Below are positions 17,144 through 26,396 of a stretch of DNA of 64,000 nt, piece by piece. The position numbers and the translations under genes are program-made. The DNA is from UBA1268 sp002694955. GTDB lineage: Bacteria > Planctomycetota > Planctomycetia > Pirellulales > UBA1268. How positions within the stretch are numbered: position 1 is the stretch's first letter; each line of letters starts with the position of its first letter. Where the stretch lies: assembly GCA_028066355.1 (NCBI GenBank), contig JALCBP010000002.1, positions 1 through 64,000 on the forward strand, written 5' to 3'. The notes beneath the pieces were generated by a model. The model had not been told where the DNA came from. It saw only the letters and a list, made by a program, of their open reading frames with translations, and did not search any database.

Positions 17144-19054
17144 TCATTTATTTAAGAGGCTATTTAGGCTGGCTTCGAGGTCAGTCACCATTAAGTTTCG
17201 CTCTACAACCACTCCTTCTTTGTCAAGGAGAAGCATGGTGGGGAGAGTCAGCACCCCAAGCTCTTCTGCTAAACGGCCATCCAGGCCACCCTGTTCATAA
17301 AGCTGTGGCCAAGTGAGTGGTTTCGACTGAAGAAAACGCTGAAGTGCCGCCTTATCTCCATCAAGAGCGATCCCCACGACCACAATATCTCTTTGATACT
17401 TTTCTTGAAGTTCACGGATTCGCGCTATGTCTACTTTGCAAGGCTCACACCATGTTGCCCAATAGTGGAGAAGAACTGGCTTGCCCTTAAAGTCACGAAG
17501 TGACAGTTTTTTGCCATCAACCGTTGTTCCACTTAAGTCAAGTGGCTGGCCAACCGCCTGTAGACGACGCAACGCTCCGTTGGCTTTGCGAGCAGATGCT
17601 GATGATGGGAATCGTTCGACAATTTGCTGATACCGCTTTATTGCGTCCTCTTCCTTTCCCGAAAATTCATCTGCGATGCTGATTTGAAGCATTGCTTCAG
17701 CGGAGTCTTTGGCTTCGGGATATGTGTCTACGAACGAAGCGAGTTCCTCAAGCCAAGCCGACTGCACCTCTTCAATATCAGCATCTGGTTTTTGCATGCT
17801 GCTCGCATACCTGGCAGAGGCCAAGCGAAAAGCAAGAAAGGACTTGAGTGGATCATCTGCAGGCAAGCTGTCAGATAGAGTCTCTAGTTGAGAAAGAGCT
17901 CCTGACATCGTTCCCTCCTGAGCCGCAGCAGCTAACGTTTCTGCCAACTGACGTAACCAAAACTCCCTTTCATTTCCTTCAGCGAGTTCAGCAACCTCCT
18001 CAAGAATCTGCACCTGTTTGGTAACCAGATCTGCGAGAGCAGCACCTGCTGAGCTTTGCATCTTTTGCTCAATCGCGCGTAACTGCTCAAGATATGGCTG
18101 CAGTGTCTCAGACGTGGCAGCAGCGTCTTGAAAAGGAGTTCCATCAACGTTCGGTGAAAACAGAGAGAATGACTCGACTACTACCCCATTACTTGAGGGC
18201 AGTTGCGGAAGATCAAGCGGTCGCCAAACGTTACCAAAACGTACCAGCGAACCAACAAACACCTGACCACCAGTCGCGTCGACTTCCTCTGTTAGTGCAA
18301 CCACATTGTCGTATGCCACAACATCATCACCCTCTCCTCCCGGAGACTTTGGGAGGACACCTGGCAAACCTGCCAACATTGCCGTCCACTGCGTCTGAGG
18401 TGTAACTTCAGTCTGTTCTTTTGAGAGCTCCCCAAAACGCTTCCTAGCCATCTCTACTCGAGTGAGCAATTGATCAAGAATCTCTTTAGAGAAACCAACT
18501 TCCACAAGCTCCGCCTCTGATGGGAGCAAACGTTGGAATTGTGACTGATCTCGCTTGGCTAACGCGTTAACAATCTCCGCTGTCGCTTCTTCCGGGGAAA
18601 GATACTTCCAGTCATCTAAAATACCATCTTCATTAGAATCAACACCCCAGCGTGATCCGGCAACACCCAGCCAGCGACATTGGTCCGGTTTTGTGTTGTG
18701 ATCTGTATCTATATCACGGTACACCTCGAGGCCATCTTTGTAATAACTCCATTGATCAACAACTCGGTCGCCGTTGGTGTCCGCAAACCGTCGCAACAAA
18801 ATCCCCTGAGCAGAGTGGACGACCCATGAGGTCATGTCATTTGTCTTTTCCATCGCGAGGGTCGCCGTCCTGGATCCCATTTCATCTGGGATGTCGTACT
18901 GGACAAACTGCTTCGGTTTGAGCCCAAGAGCATAGGCAACAGTGGGCTGCGCGGCACGAAGTTCTCCCCCAAAACATCCAGCAATACAGCAGAACAAAAC
19001 AACGCGACTGATCCAAAGTTGGGCACGGCAATGAGGCACATGATGACCTGACAT
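17144..19054 (-). CDS. Exported protein with Asp-rich repeats and C-terminal TlpA-like thioredoxin domain
   Basis: A 636-residue protein. The start is the ATG at 19054, preceded by AAGGAG ten bases away; a signal peptide (WISRVVLFCCIAGCFGGELRA) follows. Residues about 80-145 contain calcium-loop-like segments (DTNGDRVVDQW, DTDHNTKPDQC, DSNEDGILDDW) of the kind seen in thrombospondin-type or dockerin-like modules. A long helical middle with TPR-like parts (residues about 320-490) follows. The last 135 residues are a TlpA/ResA-type thioredoxin fold with active site WCEPC in YWATWCEPCKVDIARI and the cis-proline LTLPTMLLLD. TlpA-like proteins reduce disulfides outside the cytoplasm, for example in cytochrome maturation. 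The combination looks planctomycete-specific; the substrate is unknown. Confidence 0.8.
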   Translation of the reverse strand: MSGHHVPHCRAQLWISRVVLFCCIAGCFGGELRAAQPTVAYALGLKPKQFVQYDIPDEMGSRTATLAMEKTNDMTSWVVHSAQGILLRRFADTNGDRVVDQWSYYKDGLEVYRDIDTDHNTKPDQCRWLGVAGSRWGVDSNEDGILDDWKYLSPEEATAEIVNALAKRDQSQFQRLLPSEAELVEVGFSKEILDQLLTRVEMARKRFGELSKEQTEVTPQTQWTAMLAGLPGVLPKSPGGEGDDVVAYDNVVALTEEVDATGGQVFVGSLVRFGNVWRPLDLPQLPSSNGVVVESFSLFSPNVDGTPFQDAAATSETLQPYLEQLRAIEQKMQSSAGAALADLVTKQVQILEEVAELAEGNEREFWLRQLAETLAAAAQEGTMSGALSQLETLSDSLPADDPLKSFLAFRLASARYASSMQKPDADIEEVQSAWLEELASFVDTYPEAKDSAEAMLQISIADEFSGKEEDAIKRYQQIVERFPSSASARKANGALRRLQAVGQPLDLSGTTVDGKKLSLRDFKGKPVLLHYWATWCEPCKVDIARIRELQEKYQRDIVVVGIALDGDKAALQRFLQSKPLTWPQLYEQGGLDGRLAEELGVLTLPTMLLLDKEGVVVERNLMVTDLEASLNSLLNK

Positions 19055-19234
19055 TGAATTGAGACTCCTTATTTCGAGCATGAGCAAAACTTTAGAGGGA
19101 GCCTACCCTGAGAAGGGGATTGCCGTCAGCGCCGACTTTGACATGCCTCCGACCGCGTAAAAATTGACGACCGGTTGCAATCGAACATCGCCGGAGGTTA
19201 GTTTTCAACCAAGAACATTGGTTTTTTAGCTGCT

Positions 19235-19308
19235 GCGCGCGTAGCTCAGTTGGTTAGAGCGCCACCCTGATAAGGTGGAGGTCCCTGGTTCGAGTCCAGG
19301 CGCGCGCA
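19235..19308 (+). tRNA. tRNA-Ile (anticodon GAT)
   Basis: A complete cloverleaf: acceptor GCGCGCG / CGCGCGC, D-arm GCTC..GAGC, anticodon stem CCACC / GGTGG with loop CTGATAA (anticodon GAT), and T-arm CTGG-TTCGAGT-CCAGG. The CCA end is not encoded. A possible -35 TTGACA lies at 19138-19143, but the -10 is weak. It is followed 86 bases later by tRNA-Ala in the same orientation. This pair normally sits between 16S and 23S rRNA genes, and no rRNA is adjacent here. Confidence 0.98.
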
Positions 19309-19393
19309 CTCTGTTGGAACATACGGCAGAATAGGTTATTTTGTTTTCAGTCGTGCAGTTGAAGAAATCCGCGTTATGCCGACCTACTTTACG

Positions 19394-19467
<74 letters not shown>

Positions 19468-19527
19468 CTTTTATACCACCTAGTACTCCATGACCATTCA
19501 CGTACCGACCAGGTTTCCGGCAACACC

Positions 19528-19977
19528 ATGACGACGTATCCAGGTGGTCATTGTGGAGGTGAAGATTTTGTTACCGGCCTTCACACACGTGGTGATCTCG
19601 AGGCTTGCCTACGGTCACAACTTGAACACAACAACGTTCAACCAAAGATGCTTGTTGCCTTAGGTGTCGACGTCGTTGGTCTTAAACAGATTAATGACAC
19701 CAAAGGATTCCTTGCGGGTGACAAGCACCTTGCTGCGGCTGCAGTAAAACTCATTGATGCGGCAAAATCTTCGCATCTTCGCTCTCGCCTTGGTGGTGAT
19801 GAACTCGTGGCAATTTTCCTTGGAGACCGTGCGGTCGAAAATGCAATCGCTGCAAAAGAAAAAATGCTTATGTGCCAAAAGCCTCCAAAAATTCGATGCG
19901 GTATTGTACCTGCCGCTGCCGGTGACACTTCTGCCTCACTCATCGAACGACTTTATGCGGCTATTCGGAAGGCCTGA
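19528..19977 (+). CDS. Minimal GGDEF-like domain protein (GGDEL variant)
   Basis: A 149-residue protein that is nearly only a GGDEF-type fold. It keeps D48 and the N56-D57 pair of the nucleotide-binding region (VDVVGLKQINDTKGFLAGD) and has GGDEL at 89-93 in place of GG(D/E)EF. It lacks any sensory or membrane domain, and no RxxD inhibitory site is seen before the active loop. It may be a small diguanylate cyclase making c-di-GMP or a degenerate nucleotide-binding protein. The C-terminus is about ten residues shorter than usual. The start is the ATG at 19528; no strong ribosome binding site is visible. A longer in-frame start would overlap the tRNA-Ala gene and is rejected. Confidence 0.75.
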   Translation: MTTYPGGHCGGEDFVTGLHTRGDLEACLRSQLEHNNVQPKMLVALGVDVVGLKQINDTKGFLAGDKHLAAAAVKLIDAAKSSHLRSRLGGDELVAIFLGDRAVENAIAAKEKMLMCQKPPKIRCGIVPAAAGDTSASLIERLYAAIRKA

Positions 19978-20036
19978 TTCAACAGCACCTACCGACCTTC
20001 ATGCCTTCCTGCCCAACCATTCCTCGGATATTCCCC

Positions 20037-21896
20037 ATGCATTCTAGTACTGAGTTGAATCCTCAAGACACTTCAACACGACGAGACACTATTCGCAATG
20101 TGGCGATCATCGCGCACGTTGATCACGGCAAGACAACCCTCGTTGACTGTCTGCTTCGTCAAAGTGGCCAATTCAGAACGAGTCAACTCGAAAAAGAACG
20201 CATTCTAGATTCCGGGGACCTTGAGCGTGAACGCGGCATCACAATATTGTCAAAAAATATTGCGATCCAATGGCAAGGTATCAAAATTAATATTATCGAC
20301 ACGCCAGGACACGCAGATTTCGGTGGTGAAGTTGAACGGGTTCTTCGGATGGCAGATGGAGCAGTTGTGCTCGTCGATGCCGCTGAAGGCCCGATGCCCC
20401 AAACACGTTTTGTACTTGGGAAAGCCCTTGAAGCTAGGCTCCGTCCCGTGGTTATAGTGAATAAAATAGATCGGCCCGACGCTCGTCCACATGAAGTGCT
20501 CGATGAAATTCTTGAGCTTTTCCTTGAACTTGGAGCCGACGACGACCTCGCCGACTTCCCGTATCTTTTCGCATCGAGTCGGGATGGATACGCCTCCGAT
20601 GATGAAACTGCACGCTCTGGCTCCATGCAACCGCTATTGAATCTGATCATCGAAAAGATTCCGGGGCCAGTTGTTGACGACAATGGGCCTCTTCGCATGC
20701 TTGTCACTACCTTGGATTGGTCTGACTATGTTGGCCGCATTGCCGTCGGCCGAATTGAATCCGGGAAACTGATCAAAGGTGGTAACATTCTCCGATCAAC
20801 GTCAGATGGTAGTCTTTGCCCTGCCAAAACAACGGGCCTCCAAGTGTTCGACAAACTGGGTCGAGTTGATACTGATGAAGCCACAGCCGGTGACATTGCC
20901 GCTGTCAGTGGAATTGAGCCGATCGAAATTGGTGACACGCTTTGCTGCTCGAATAACCCACAGCCACTAGCACGCTTGGCAGTTGACGAACCGACTTTGA
21001 GTATGGTTTTTGGCATCAATACGTCGCCTTTGGCGGGACGTTCTGGCACATTCCTTACCACACGTCATCTTCGAGAGCGACTAAATAAGGAACTTGAACG
21101 CAATGTCGCGTTACGAGTCGACCCAATTGCTGGCACAGAGCAATTTTCGGTTTCTGGACGTGGCTTACTACATTTATCGGTACTCATTGAAACCATGCGG
21201 CGAGAAGGATTTGAATTATCTGTCGGCAAACCACGAGTGATCTTGCGGCAGGGAGATTCCGGTCAGTTAGAGCCGTTTGAATCACTGGTTGTCGAAGTTC
21301 CACAGGAAAAACTTGGCCCGGTCATGGAACTTGTCGGCGGTCGACGTGGCCAGCTTTCTCACATGGGGTCACGTGGGAACTTTTCACATGCCGTATTTTC
21401 TATACCGGCTAGAGGCCTTATTGGACTTCGAACCCGTGTACTCAATGCGACGCAAGGAACGGCCATCATGCATCACCGCTTTGAATCATGGCAGCCGCTT
21501 GAGGGTGATGTTAGCGGACGAGCAAACGGGGTTCTTGTTTCGATGGTCAAAGGAAAAGCTGTTGCGTTCAGCCTCGATAGCTTGCAGCAGCGATCTGAAC
21601 TATTTGTGGCACCCGGAGATGATGTCTATGAAGGCATGATCGTCGGAGAAAACGCCCGAAGTGACGACATGACTGTCAATCCGACAAAAGAAAAAAAACT
21701 CACAAACATACGCGCTGCTGGCAGTGATCGAAACATCCTTCTGAAGCCACCACGGAAAATGTCACTCGAGGAATCGCTGGAGTACATCGAAGAAGATGAA
21801 CTTGTTGAAGTTACTCCTGAAGCTATTCGACTCAGGAAGGTGCTGCTGAATGAACACGAACGGCGCAAGCATGCTCGTCGGAAGCCAACGTCTTGA
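20037..21896 (+). CDS. typA: Ribosome-associated GTPase TypA/BipA
   Basis: A 619-residue translational GTPase from the ATG at 20037; a frame start at 20001 adds 12 residues. G1 is AHVDHGKTT, followed by the switch segment with RGITILSKN, DTPGHADFGGEVER (G3) and VNKIDRPDARP (G4), then domain II, EF-G-like domains III and V, and the TypA-specific C-terminus with GSRGNFSHAVFS and the ARGLIGLRTR segment. TypA/BipA binds 70S ribosomes and helps 50S assembly under cold or stress. It lies just after the GGDEF-like gene, about 60 bases away, on the same strand. No strong ribosome binding site decides the start. Confidence 0.95.
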   Translation: MHSSTELNPQDTSTRRDTIRNVAIIAHVDHGKTTLVDCLLRQSGQFRTSQLEKERILDSGDLERERGITILSKNIAIQWQGIKINIIDTPGHADFGGEVERVLRMADGAVVLVDAAEGPMPQTRFVLGKALEARLRPVVIVNKIDRPDARPHEVLDEILELFLELGADDDLADFPYLFASSRDGYASDDETARSGSMQPLLNLIIEKIPGPVVDDNGPLRMLVTTLDWSDYVGRIAVGRIESGKLIKGGNILRSTSDGSLCPAKTTGLQVFDKLGRVDTDEATAGDIAAVSGIEPIEIGDTLCCSNNPQPLARLAVDEPTLSMVFGINTSPLAGRSGTFLTTRHLRERLNKELERNVALRVDPIAGTEQFSVSGRGLLHLSVLIETMRREGFELSVGKPRVILRQGDSGQLEPFESLVVEVPQEKLGPVMELVGGRRGQLSHMGSRGNFSHAVFSIPARGLIGLRTRVLNATQGTAIMHHRFESWQPLEGDVSGRANGVLVSMVKGKAVAFSLDSLQQRSELFVAPGDDVYEGMIVGENARSDDMTVNPTKEKKLTNIRAAGSDRNILLKPPRKMSLEESLEYIEEDELVEVTPEAIRLRKVLLNEHERRKHARRKPTS

Positions 21897-21910
21897 TGTG
21901 TTCATTTATT

Positions 21911-21936
21911 AAAAAACACCTCGAAAAACTTCGGTG
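21911..21936 (-). terminator. Possible terminator of the MBL-fold gene
   Basis: On the minus strand CACC-GAA-GTTT-TTC-GA-GGTG forms a short stem with a two-base bulge and is followed by TTTTTT. It lies about 130 bases past the MBL-fold stop codon and 15 bases after the typA stop on the other strand. The stem is weak. Confidence 0.4.
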
Positions 21937-22066
21937 AGGCAGATTGTGTAGTCGACTTGCGTACTTTCCAAACCATGAGATTTTTGGCACCGGTTGTAGC
22001 CTGAGATCTTTGGCAACGCTCATTAATAGGGTCCGCCCCACAACAATCGAACTGCATTTGTCAAAC

Positions 22067-22837
22067 TTATTGAAATGAAAAGTCGTACACTTTTCCCGGT
22101 TGGACCAGTTCAACTTCTGACATCTTGTACGCGGCTAATTCTTCCGCAATCTGTTTTGCGTATCGCGGTTTTCTATGTACCACAATCCATCGAACAGGCC
22201 GCTTCAATTTCTGCAATTCATTAACGAAAGATTTCGTGCAGTGGTGACCAGAAGTCTCTGCCAAGCCGGCAAGACTATCCGGAAAGCTTATCTCAAGGAA
22301 CACCGCATCCAGCCGCTTTAATCCATTGAGGTGCTCCCACAATTCCTCAGTTGGCCCGGTGTCAGATGGGAACGCAACAACTGCTTGACCATCATCAACA
22401 ATAAGACCGAGTGTCGGGACAGCATGCGAAACCGGAACAGGGGTTACGGCCAATCCGCACCGATGTACAGGCTGACCGGCCTCTAAATGGGTCGTAATGA
22501 GAAATGGATCCTCGGGTGTTGAAAGTGCAAAAAAGTCGGGCCAAATCCGACCATTGAATAAGTCTTTTTGCAATAAATCAAGAACACTTTTTGAAGAGAG
22601 AACCTCAATGCTCTTGGGGCCTGGCTCATAGACGTTCTCCAATAGGATCGGTAGCGTTGCTATATGATCGATATGCTGGTGCGTGACAAATACATGTTCG
22701 ACCTGCTCCTGTCTCCTCAAATCAGTAAGCAAACCTATTGATCCCGCATCGATCGCAACTCGGTCATTAAGGAGATAGGTAACCAGAAACTGCTGGTCTG
22801 ACGGTGGCTGACTCGAGGGCAATAATTCGACACGCAT
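22067..22837 (-). CDS. Metallo-beta-lactamase-fold hydrolase, class II cyclic-nucleotide phosphodiesterase-like
   Basis: A 256-residue single-domain protein. VTHQHIDHIATLPILL (residues 52-67) holds the H-x-H-x-D-H zinc motif of the MBL fold; H156-type residues (PVSHAVPTLG), AFPSDTGPT and ETSGHH supply the later ligands. The segment FNGRIWPDF after the metal motif and the HIDH motif with leucine-rich sequence after it fit the class II cyclic-nucleotide phosphodiesterases (PDE1/CpdP type) better than glyoxalases or RNase Z. Members hydrolyse cAMP or cGMP to the 5' monophosphate. The gene is 51 bases downstream of a channel gene with a cyclic-nucleotide-binding domain on the same strand, which supports that role. 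The substrate is inferred. Confidence 0.72.
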   Translation of the reverse strand: MRVELLPSSQPPSDQQFLVTYLLNDRVAIDAGSIGLLTDLRRQEQVEHVFVTHQHIDHIATLPILLENVYEPGPKSIEVLSSKSVLDLLQKDLFNGRIWPDFFALSTPEDPFLITTHLEAGQPVHRCGLAVTPVPVSHAVPTLGLIVDDGQAVVAFPSDTGPTEELWEHLNGLKRLDAVFLEISFPDSLAGLAETSGHHCTKSFVNELQKLKRPVRWIVVHRKPRYAKQIAEELAAYKMSEVELVQPGKVYDFSFQ

Positions 22838-22888
22838 ATGAAAGACACTCTATTTCTAAACAAAGTCTAGATGGTGGCCCCGAACACA

Positions 22889-24382
22889 TCAGAGTCCAAA
22901 AAATTCTTTTATTCTGCTCAGTATATCTGAAGATGTTTCTCCAAGTTGCTGATTACCGGCACCTTCAACTGCTTCCTCACGCTCAATAAATCTTCTGCGA
23001 ATTGTTTCCCCCAATTTTTCTAACAGGCCAGGCTGCTGCTCAAGTATTTCTCGAAATGCTGTTCGCGTAACTTCAAACACCCGAGTTTCTACCATTGCTG
23101 TTACTGTGGCTGAACGTGGTTCACCTGTCATGAGTGACATTTCACCGAAGTAGTCGCCGACTTGAAGTCTACTCAACTGCACTCGTTCTTTCTCAGGTGG
23201 TCTGACACCTACCACCACTTCTCCACTGGTAATGATGAACATACTCGTACCTGGCTCACCTTGGCGAATAATCTGTTCATCGGCAGCATACGTTTGTTCA
23301 TCATTCTCGCTTGCAAGTCTCTCAAGATGTTCTTGTGAAAGCATGCCGAGGATCCCTGCTGACCTGAGCCGACGTGTCCTCTCAGCAATTACGGTTACCC
23401 TAGGGGTCTCAGCTACCTCAGCAAGTTGGGTCAGTCTGACCTGGTGAGTCGAAACAGGAATACGAATACCCTTCCTCGCAAGTGCATAAAAAATGCGATC
23501 TCGCGCCATACCATCAACTCGGTCTCGTTGGCCAAACTCCGTCGTAAATAATCTCACCCAATACTCAATGCCACGATCCGTATAGTCGTTTGTAACAACA
23601 GTTGGAGCCGGAGAATCAAGGACGCCAAAACTTCCCCGAAGGGCATCGAGAATAACCGACTGGACTTTTTGTGGCGGCACCTCATACGGTGCAACGATGA
23701 AAAGACTTCGTCGCGACCATGGATCTGGTTTTGTAAAATTCCGTATCGACGCCTGTGCTAACTGGCTGTTTGGAATGATGACATAAGCGAGATCGAGAGT
23801 GATAACCTTCGTAGCCCTCCAATTAATTTCAATAACTCTACCAACATGCTCTGCATGCTCGTCGTATTGAATCCAGTCATTGAGTTCAAACGGATTCTCT
23901 GCATGAATAGCCAGTCCAGCTGCAACATTACCAAGGGTATCTCGAAGCGCAAATCCAAGGACTGCCGTTAAGACCGCTGATCCAGCAAAGAGTTCACCTG
24001 CGGCAACTCCGGCCTCCCACAAGGCTGTGACAAGAGCCACCCCAACCAGTGCAATCCCAATAACGTCGAGAAAAATTTTTGGTATTGGCTCCCGAATGCG
24101 TTCCCATACTGAAACAAAAACAACGAAAACGAGAGATTGCAATAACGACGCCAGAACAAGAAACCGAATTGCCTGTTGTGCAAATCCAACAGCGGAGTGT
24201 GCCGATGGAAACAAGAGGGGCACCAAAACCGGGAGCGGAGACAGCAGAAGTAGTAAAAGCGGGCTCCTCGCTACCCATCGTCGTCCCCCTGGTGCGGTCA
24301 CGAAAAATAGTAGCAGTGCCAGCAAGGCACAGAGTAGTTGCCGAGTTGTTTCGGTATCATCCCACACCAACATCAGCCCCAC
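22889..24382 (-). CDS. MscS-family channel with C-terminal cyclic-nucleotide-binding domain (bCNG type)
   Basis: A 497-residue protein. The N-terminus has four to five membrane segments (for example LLCALLALLLFFVTA). The pore helix and MscS beta-domain lie around residues 130-260 (AVLTAVLGFALRDTLGNVAA, then NPFELNDWIQYDE). Residues about 345-465 form a CNB domain with the phosphate-binding cassette GDYFGEMSLMTGEPRSATV (409-427), which keeps the glutamate (414) and arginine (423) that bind the cyclic nucleotide. Proteins of this layout are bacterial cyclic-nucleotide-gated MscS relatives that respond to cAMP and usually do not respond to stretch. The gene is followed by the phosphodiesterase-like gene, giving a plausible sensor and degradation pair. 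Confidence 0.9.
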   Translation of the reverse strand: MGLMLVWDDTETTRQLLCALLALLLFFVTAPGGRRWVARSPLLLLLLSPLPVLVPLLFPSAHSAVGFAQQAIRFLVLASLLQSLVFVVFVSVWERIREPIPKIFLDVIGIALVGVALVTALWEAGVAAGELFAGSAVLTAVLGFALRDTLGNVAAGLAIHAENPFELNDWIQYDEHAEHVGRVIEINWRATKVITLDLAYVIIPNSQLAQASIRNFTKPDPWSRRSLFIVAPYEVPPQKVQSVILDALRGSFGVLDSPAPTVVTNDYTDRGIEYWVRLFTTEFGQRDRVDGMARDRIFYALARKGIRIPVSTHQVRLTQLAEVAETPRVTVIAERTRRLRSAGILGMLSQEHLERLASENDEQTYAADEQIIRQGEPGTSMFIITSGEVVVGVRPPEKERVQLSRLQVGDYFGEMSLMTGEPRSATVTAMVETRVFEVTRTAFREILEQQPGLLEKLGETIRRRFIEREEAVEGAGNQQLGETSSDILSRIKEFFGL

Positions 24383-24631
24383 CTATCCATCGAATTCGTA
24401 GACCAGAAGAACTTCAGTCACTCGGCCATACCACCGTGACTCGGGAAAAGATTATCAAAGATTGCTCAGTTGAATGCGAAAAGCCCCCAGTTTCTGCGTA
24501 TCGGCATAGACGAGCCACAGTAAAATAGAGTATAACTCTTGATCCAAATTCGCTTACTGCCCCACGCGGTGTTAGCGAGATTATTTTGTTCTTTTTTAAA
24601 GTTTATTTGCCTAACGTAGTTAAAGGATTCC

Positions 24632-24826
24632 ATGGTTAAACTGACGGTTCGTGATCGTGAAAGCATACAAGAAGCGGTTCGCCGCTTCCGCAAACTCGTT
24701 GAAAGAAGTGGCATCAAAAAAGAGATGCGAAGACGAGAATTTTTTGAGAAGCCTAGTGAAACAAAACGCCGAGCTCGTCTGAGAGCAGAACGTCGAATGA
24801 AACGAAATCGATTGCTGGGCGTCTAA
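24632..24826 (+). CDS. rpsU: 30S ribosomal protein S21
   Basis: A 64-residue very basic protein: VKLTVRDRESIQEAVRRFRK, then SGIKKEMRRREFFEKPSETK and RRARLRAERR. This is the complete S21 family pattern. S21 sits on the small subunit near the anti-Shine-Dalgarno sequence and helps initiation. A good AAAGGA lies four bases upstream of the ATG. It is a single gene, facing nadC, with a 72-base gap. Confidence 0.97.
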   Translation: MVKLTVRDRESIQEAVRRFRKLVERSGIKKEMRRREFFEKPSETKRRARLRAERRMKRNRLLGV

Positions 24827-24898
24827 TCGTAACGCGGTCTACACATGGAGAAGCCGCCCCGTGTCTGGTGTGATCTAAGAGCTTTTTTCGAAGCACTC

Positions 24899-25864
24899 TT
24901 ATTTTTCTAAATCGGACGAGGTGTCCCAATCGAGCCCAATATCAAGCCATGATGAAGTATGAGTTGGTGCACCTGTGCTGATTCGATCAACACCGCTTCT
25001 GGCAATCTCAGTTATATTCTCCCGCGTGATGCCTCCAGAGGCCTCGAGTATTACGTCAGGGGCTTTACTCTCGCGGAGCGTGACAGCCCGACCAAGCTCT
25101 TCACAATTCATGTTATCGAGCAAGACTATATCCGGTGCCGATGGTAGGACATCTGCCAACTGGCTGAGTGAATCGACTTCTATTTCGACCACCATCTGCT
25201 CCGCTCTGCTTATCGGAAAGGTCTGAAAAACGAATTCACGCGCTTTGCGAACAGCATCTGCGGGAGATAGACCATTTTCTCTTATTGCCGAAAGATGATT
25301 GTCTTTAATCAAGATCGCATCGTAGAGACCAACACGGTGGCTAAACCCCCCGCCACAATGAACCGCATACTTGTCCAATAACCGCCACCCTGGCACTGTC
25401 TTTCGTGTGTCGTAAATTCGACACGGTGTTTCCTGAATTATCTCAACCAATTGACGCGTTGTAGTTGCGACGCCTGACAACCTTCCAAGTACATTGAGAA
25501 TCACTCGCTCGATTTGCAGTATGGAGCGTACGGAACCAGCCAGGCGGCCAATTACAGATCCCGCCTCAACATAATCTCCATCATCGACCACCGACACCCA
25601 CGCCAAATCTTCCTGAAATTCGTTCACAACAACCTCGACCGCCTGAAGCCCAGCAATCACGCCACTCGTTCGCGGTGAAATAGTCAAGCTGCGTTGGATG
25701 CCCTTATCGACTATCGCTGCACTCGTCCAGTCAATCTCAAATCCATAATCTTCTCGAAACCATGCTTGAGCTGAAAGTCTCGCCTCTGCAGCCAAACGCT
25801 CACTCCATACAACCTGAGCGTGGTCACGAGCACGAGGCGTCGGATTAACTGTATGTAAAACCAT
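24899..25864 (-). CDS. nadC: Nicotinate-nucleotide pyrophosphorylase (carboxylating)
   Basis: A 321-residue enzyme of quinolinate phosphoribosyltransferase type: quinolinate plus PRPP gives nicotinate mononucleotide, CO2 and pyrophosphate, the last step of de novo NAD ring formation. Motifs seen are NVLGRLSGVATTTRQLV, the substrate-binding RKTVPGWRLLDKYAVHCGGG, HRVGLYDAILIKDNHL, and the C-terminal DIVLLDNMN with LEASGGI. The length is 30-40 residues above the usual 285 because of an N-terminal extension before ARDHAQVVWSERLA. The ATG at 25864 is taken; a shorter start is possible. Confidence 0.95.
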   Translation of the reverse strand: MVLHTVNPTPRARDHAQVVWSERLAAEARLSAQAWFREDYGFEIDWTSAAIVDKGIQRSLTISPRTSGVIAGLQAVEVVVNEFQEDLAWVSVVDDGDYVEAGSVIGRLAGSVRSILQIERVILNVLGRLSGVATTTRQLVEIIQETPCRIYDTRKTVPGWRLLDKYAVHCGGGFSHRVGLYDAILIKDNHLSAIRENGLSPADAVRKAREFVFQTFPISRAEQMVVEIEVDSLSQLADVLPSAPDIVLLDNMNCEELGRAVTLRESKAPDVILEASGGITRENITEIARSGVDRISTGAPTHTSSWLDIGLDWDTSSDLEK

Positions 25865-25982
25865 CTAATTGTTTCCTAGAGAATTCGGCAGGAAGGACAT
25901 ATCATAATGAATAGATACCACACACAAGGAAACGACTAATCTGTCTTGTTGATTAGGATTAATATCTCCGTGGGAACTTTTT

Positions 25983-26381
25983 ATGAAACCATCTTTTGAC
26001 TCTACTCAGCCCTCTTTCGTAAAAGAATGGCCTACGTTTGAGCCTCCACCTTCCCCCCAACAGCAGCGCGCGATCATAAGCCTGACTGTAACTGGACTAA
26101 TAATTCTGATCCTGTGGTTGACGATGTCACAAAAAAACCTCGTTGACTTTTTTTATCCTCCTGAACAAAGAGTACGATTCAGCCTCGATATAAACAACGC
26201 TCCTCCGAGAGAGTTGTCACTGCTCCCTGGTATTGGCCCGGCCATGGCCTTGCGTATTATTGAAACACGCCAGCAGCGTGGGCCATTCAAAAGCATTGAC
26301 GACATTATCCATGTGCGTGGGATCGGCAAAATTACTCTCGAAGACATACGGCCATTCATTCATCCAATCACGAAACACTAG
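25983..26381 (+). CDS. ComEA-like helix-hairpin-helix protein
   Basis: A 132-residue protein with one membrane segment (IISLTVTGLIILILWLTM, residues about 30-48) and a C-terminal pair of helix-hairpin-helix motifs: INNAPPRELSLLPGIGPAMA and IDDIIHVRGIGKITLEDIRP. This is the ComEA/helix-hairpin-helix DNA-binding layout, in which the domain faces the periplasm and binds incoming DNA during natural transformation. No other competence genes are adjacent. The prepilin peptidase at 44739-45917 could serve a DNA-uptake pilus, which is speculative. It lies 15 bases before uvrB, and the two probably form one transcript. Confidence 0.85.
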   Translation: MKPSFDSTQPSFVKEWPTFEPPPSPQQQRAIISLTVTGLIILILWLTMSQKNLVDFFYPPEQRVRFSLDINNAPPRELSLLPGIGPAMALRIIETRQQRGPFKSIDDIIHVRGIGKITLEDIRPFIHPITKH

Positions 26382-26396
26382 ACTGAAAAGTGATTT

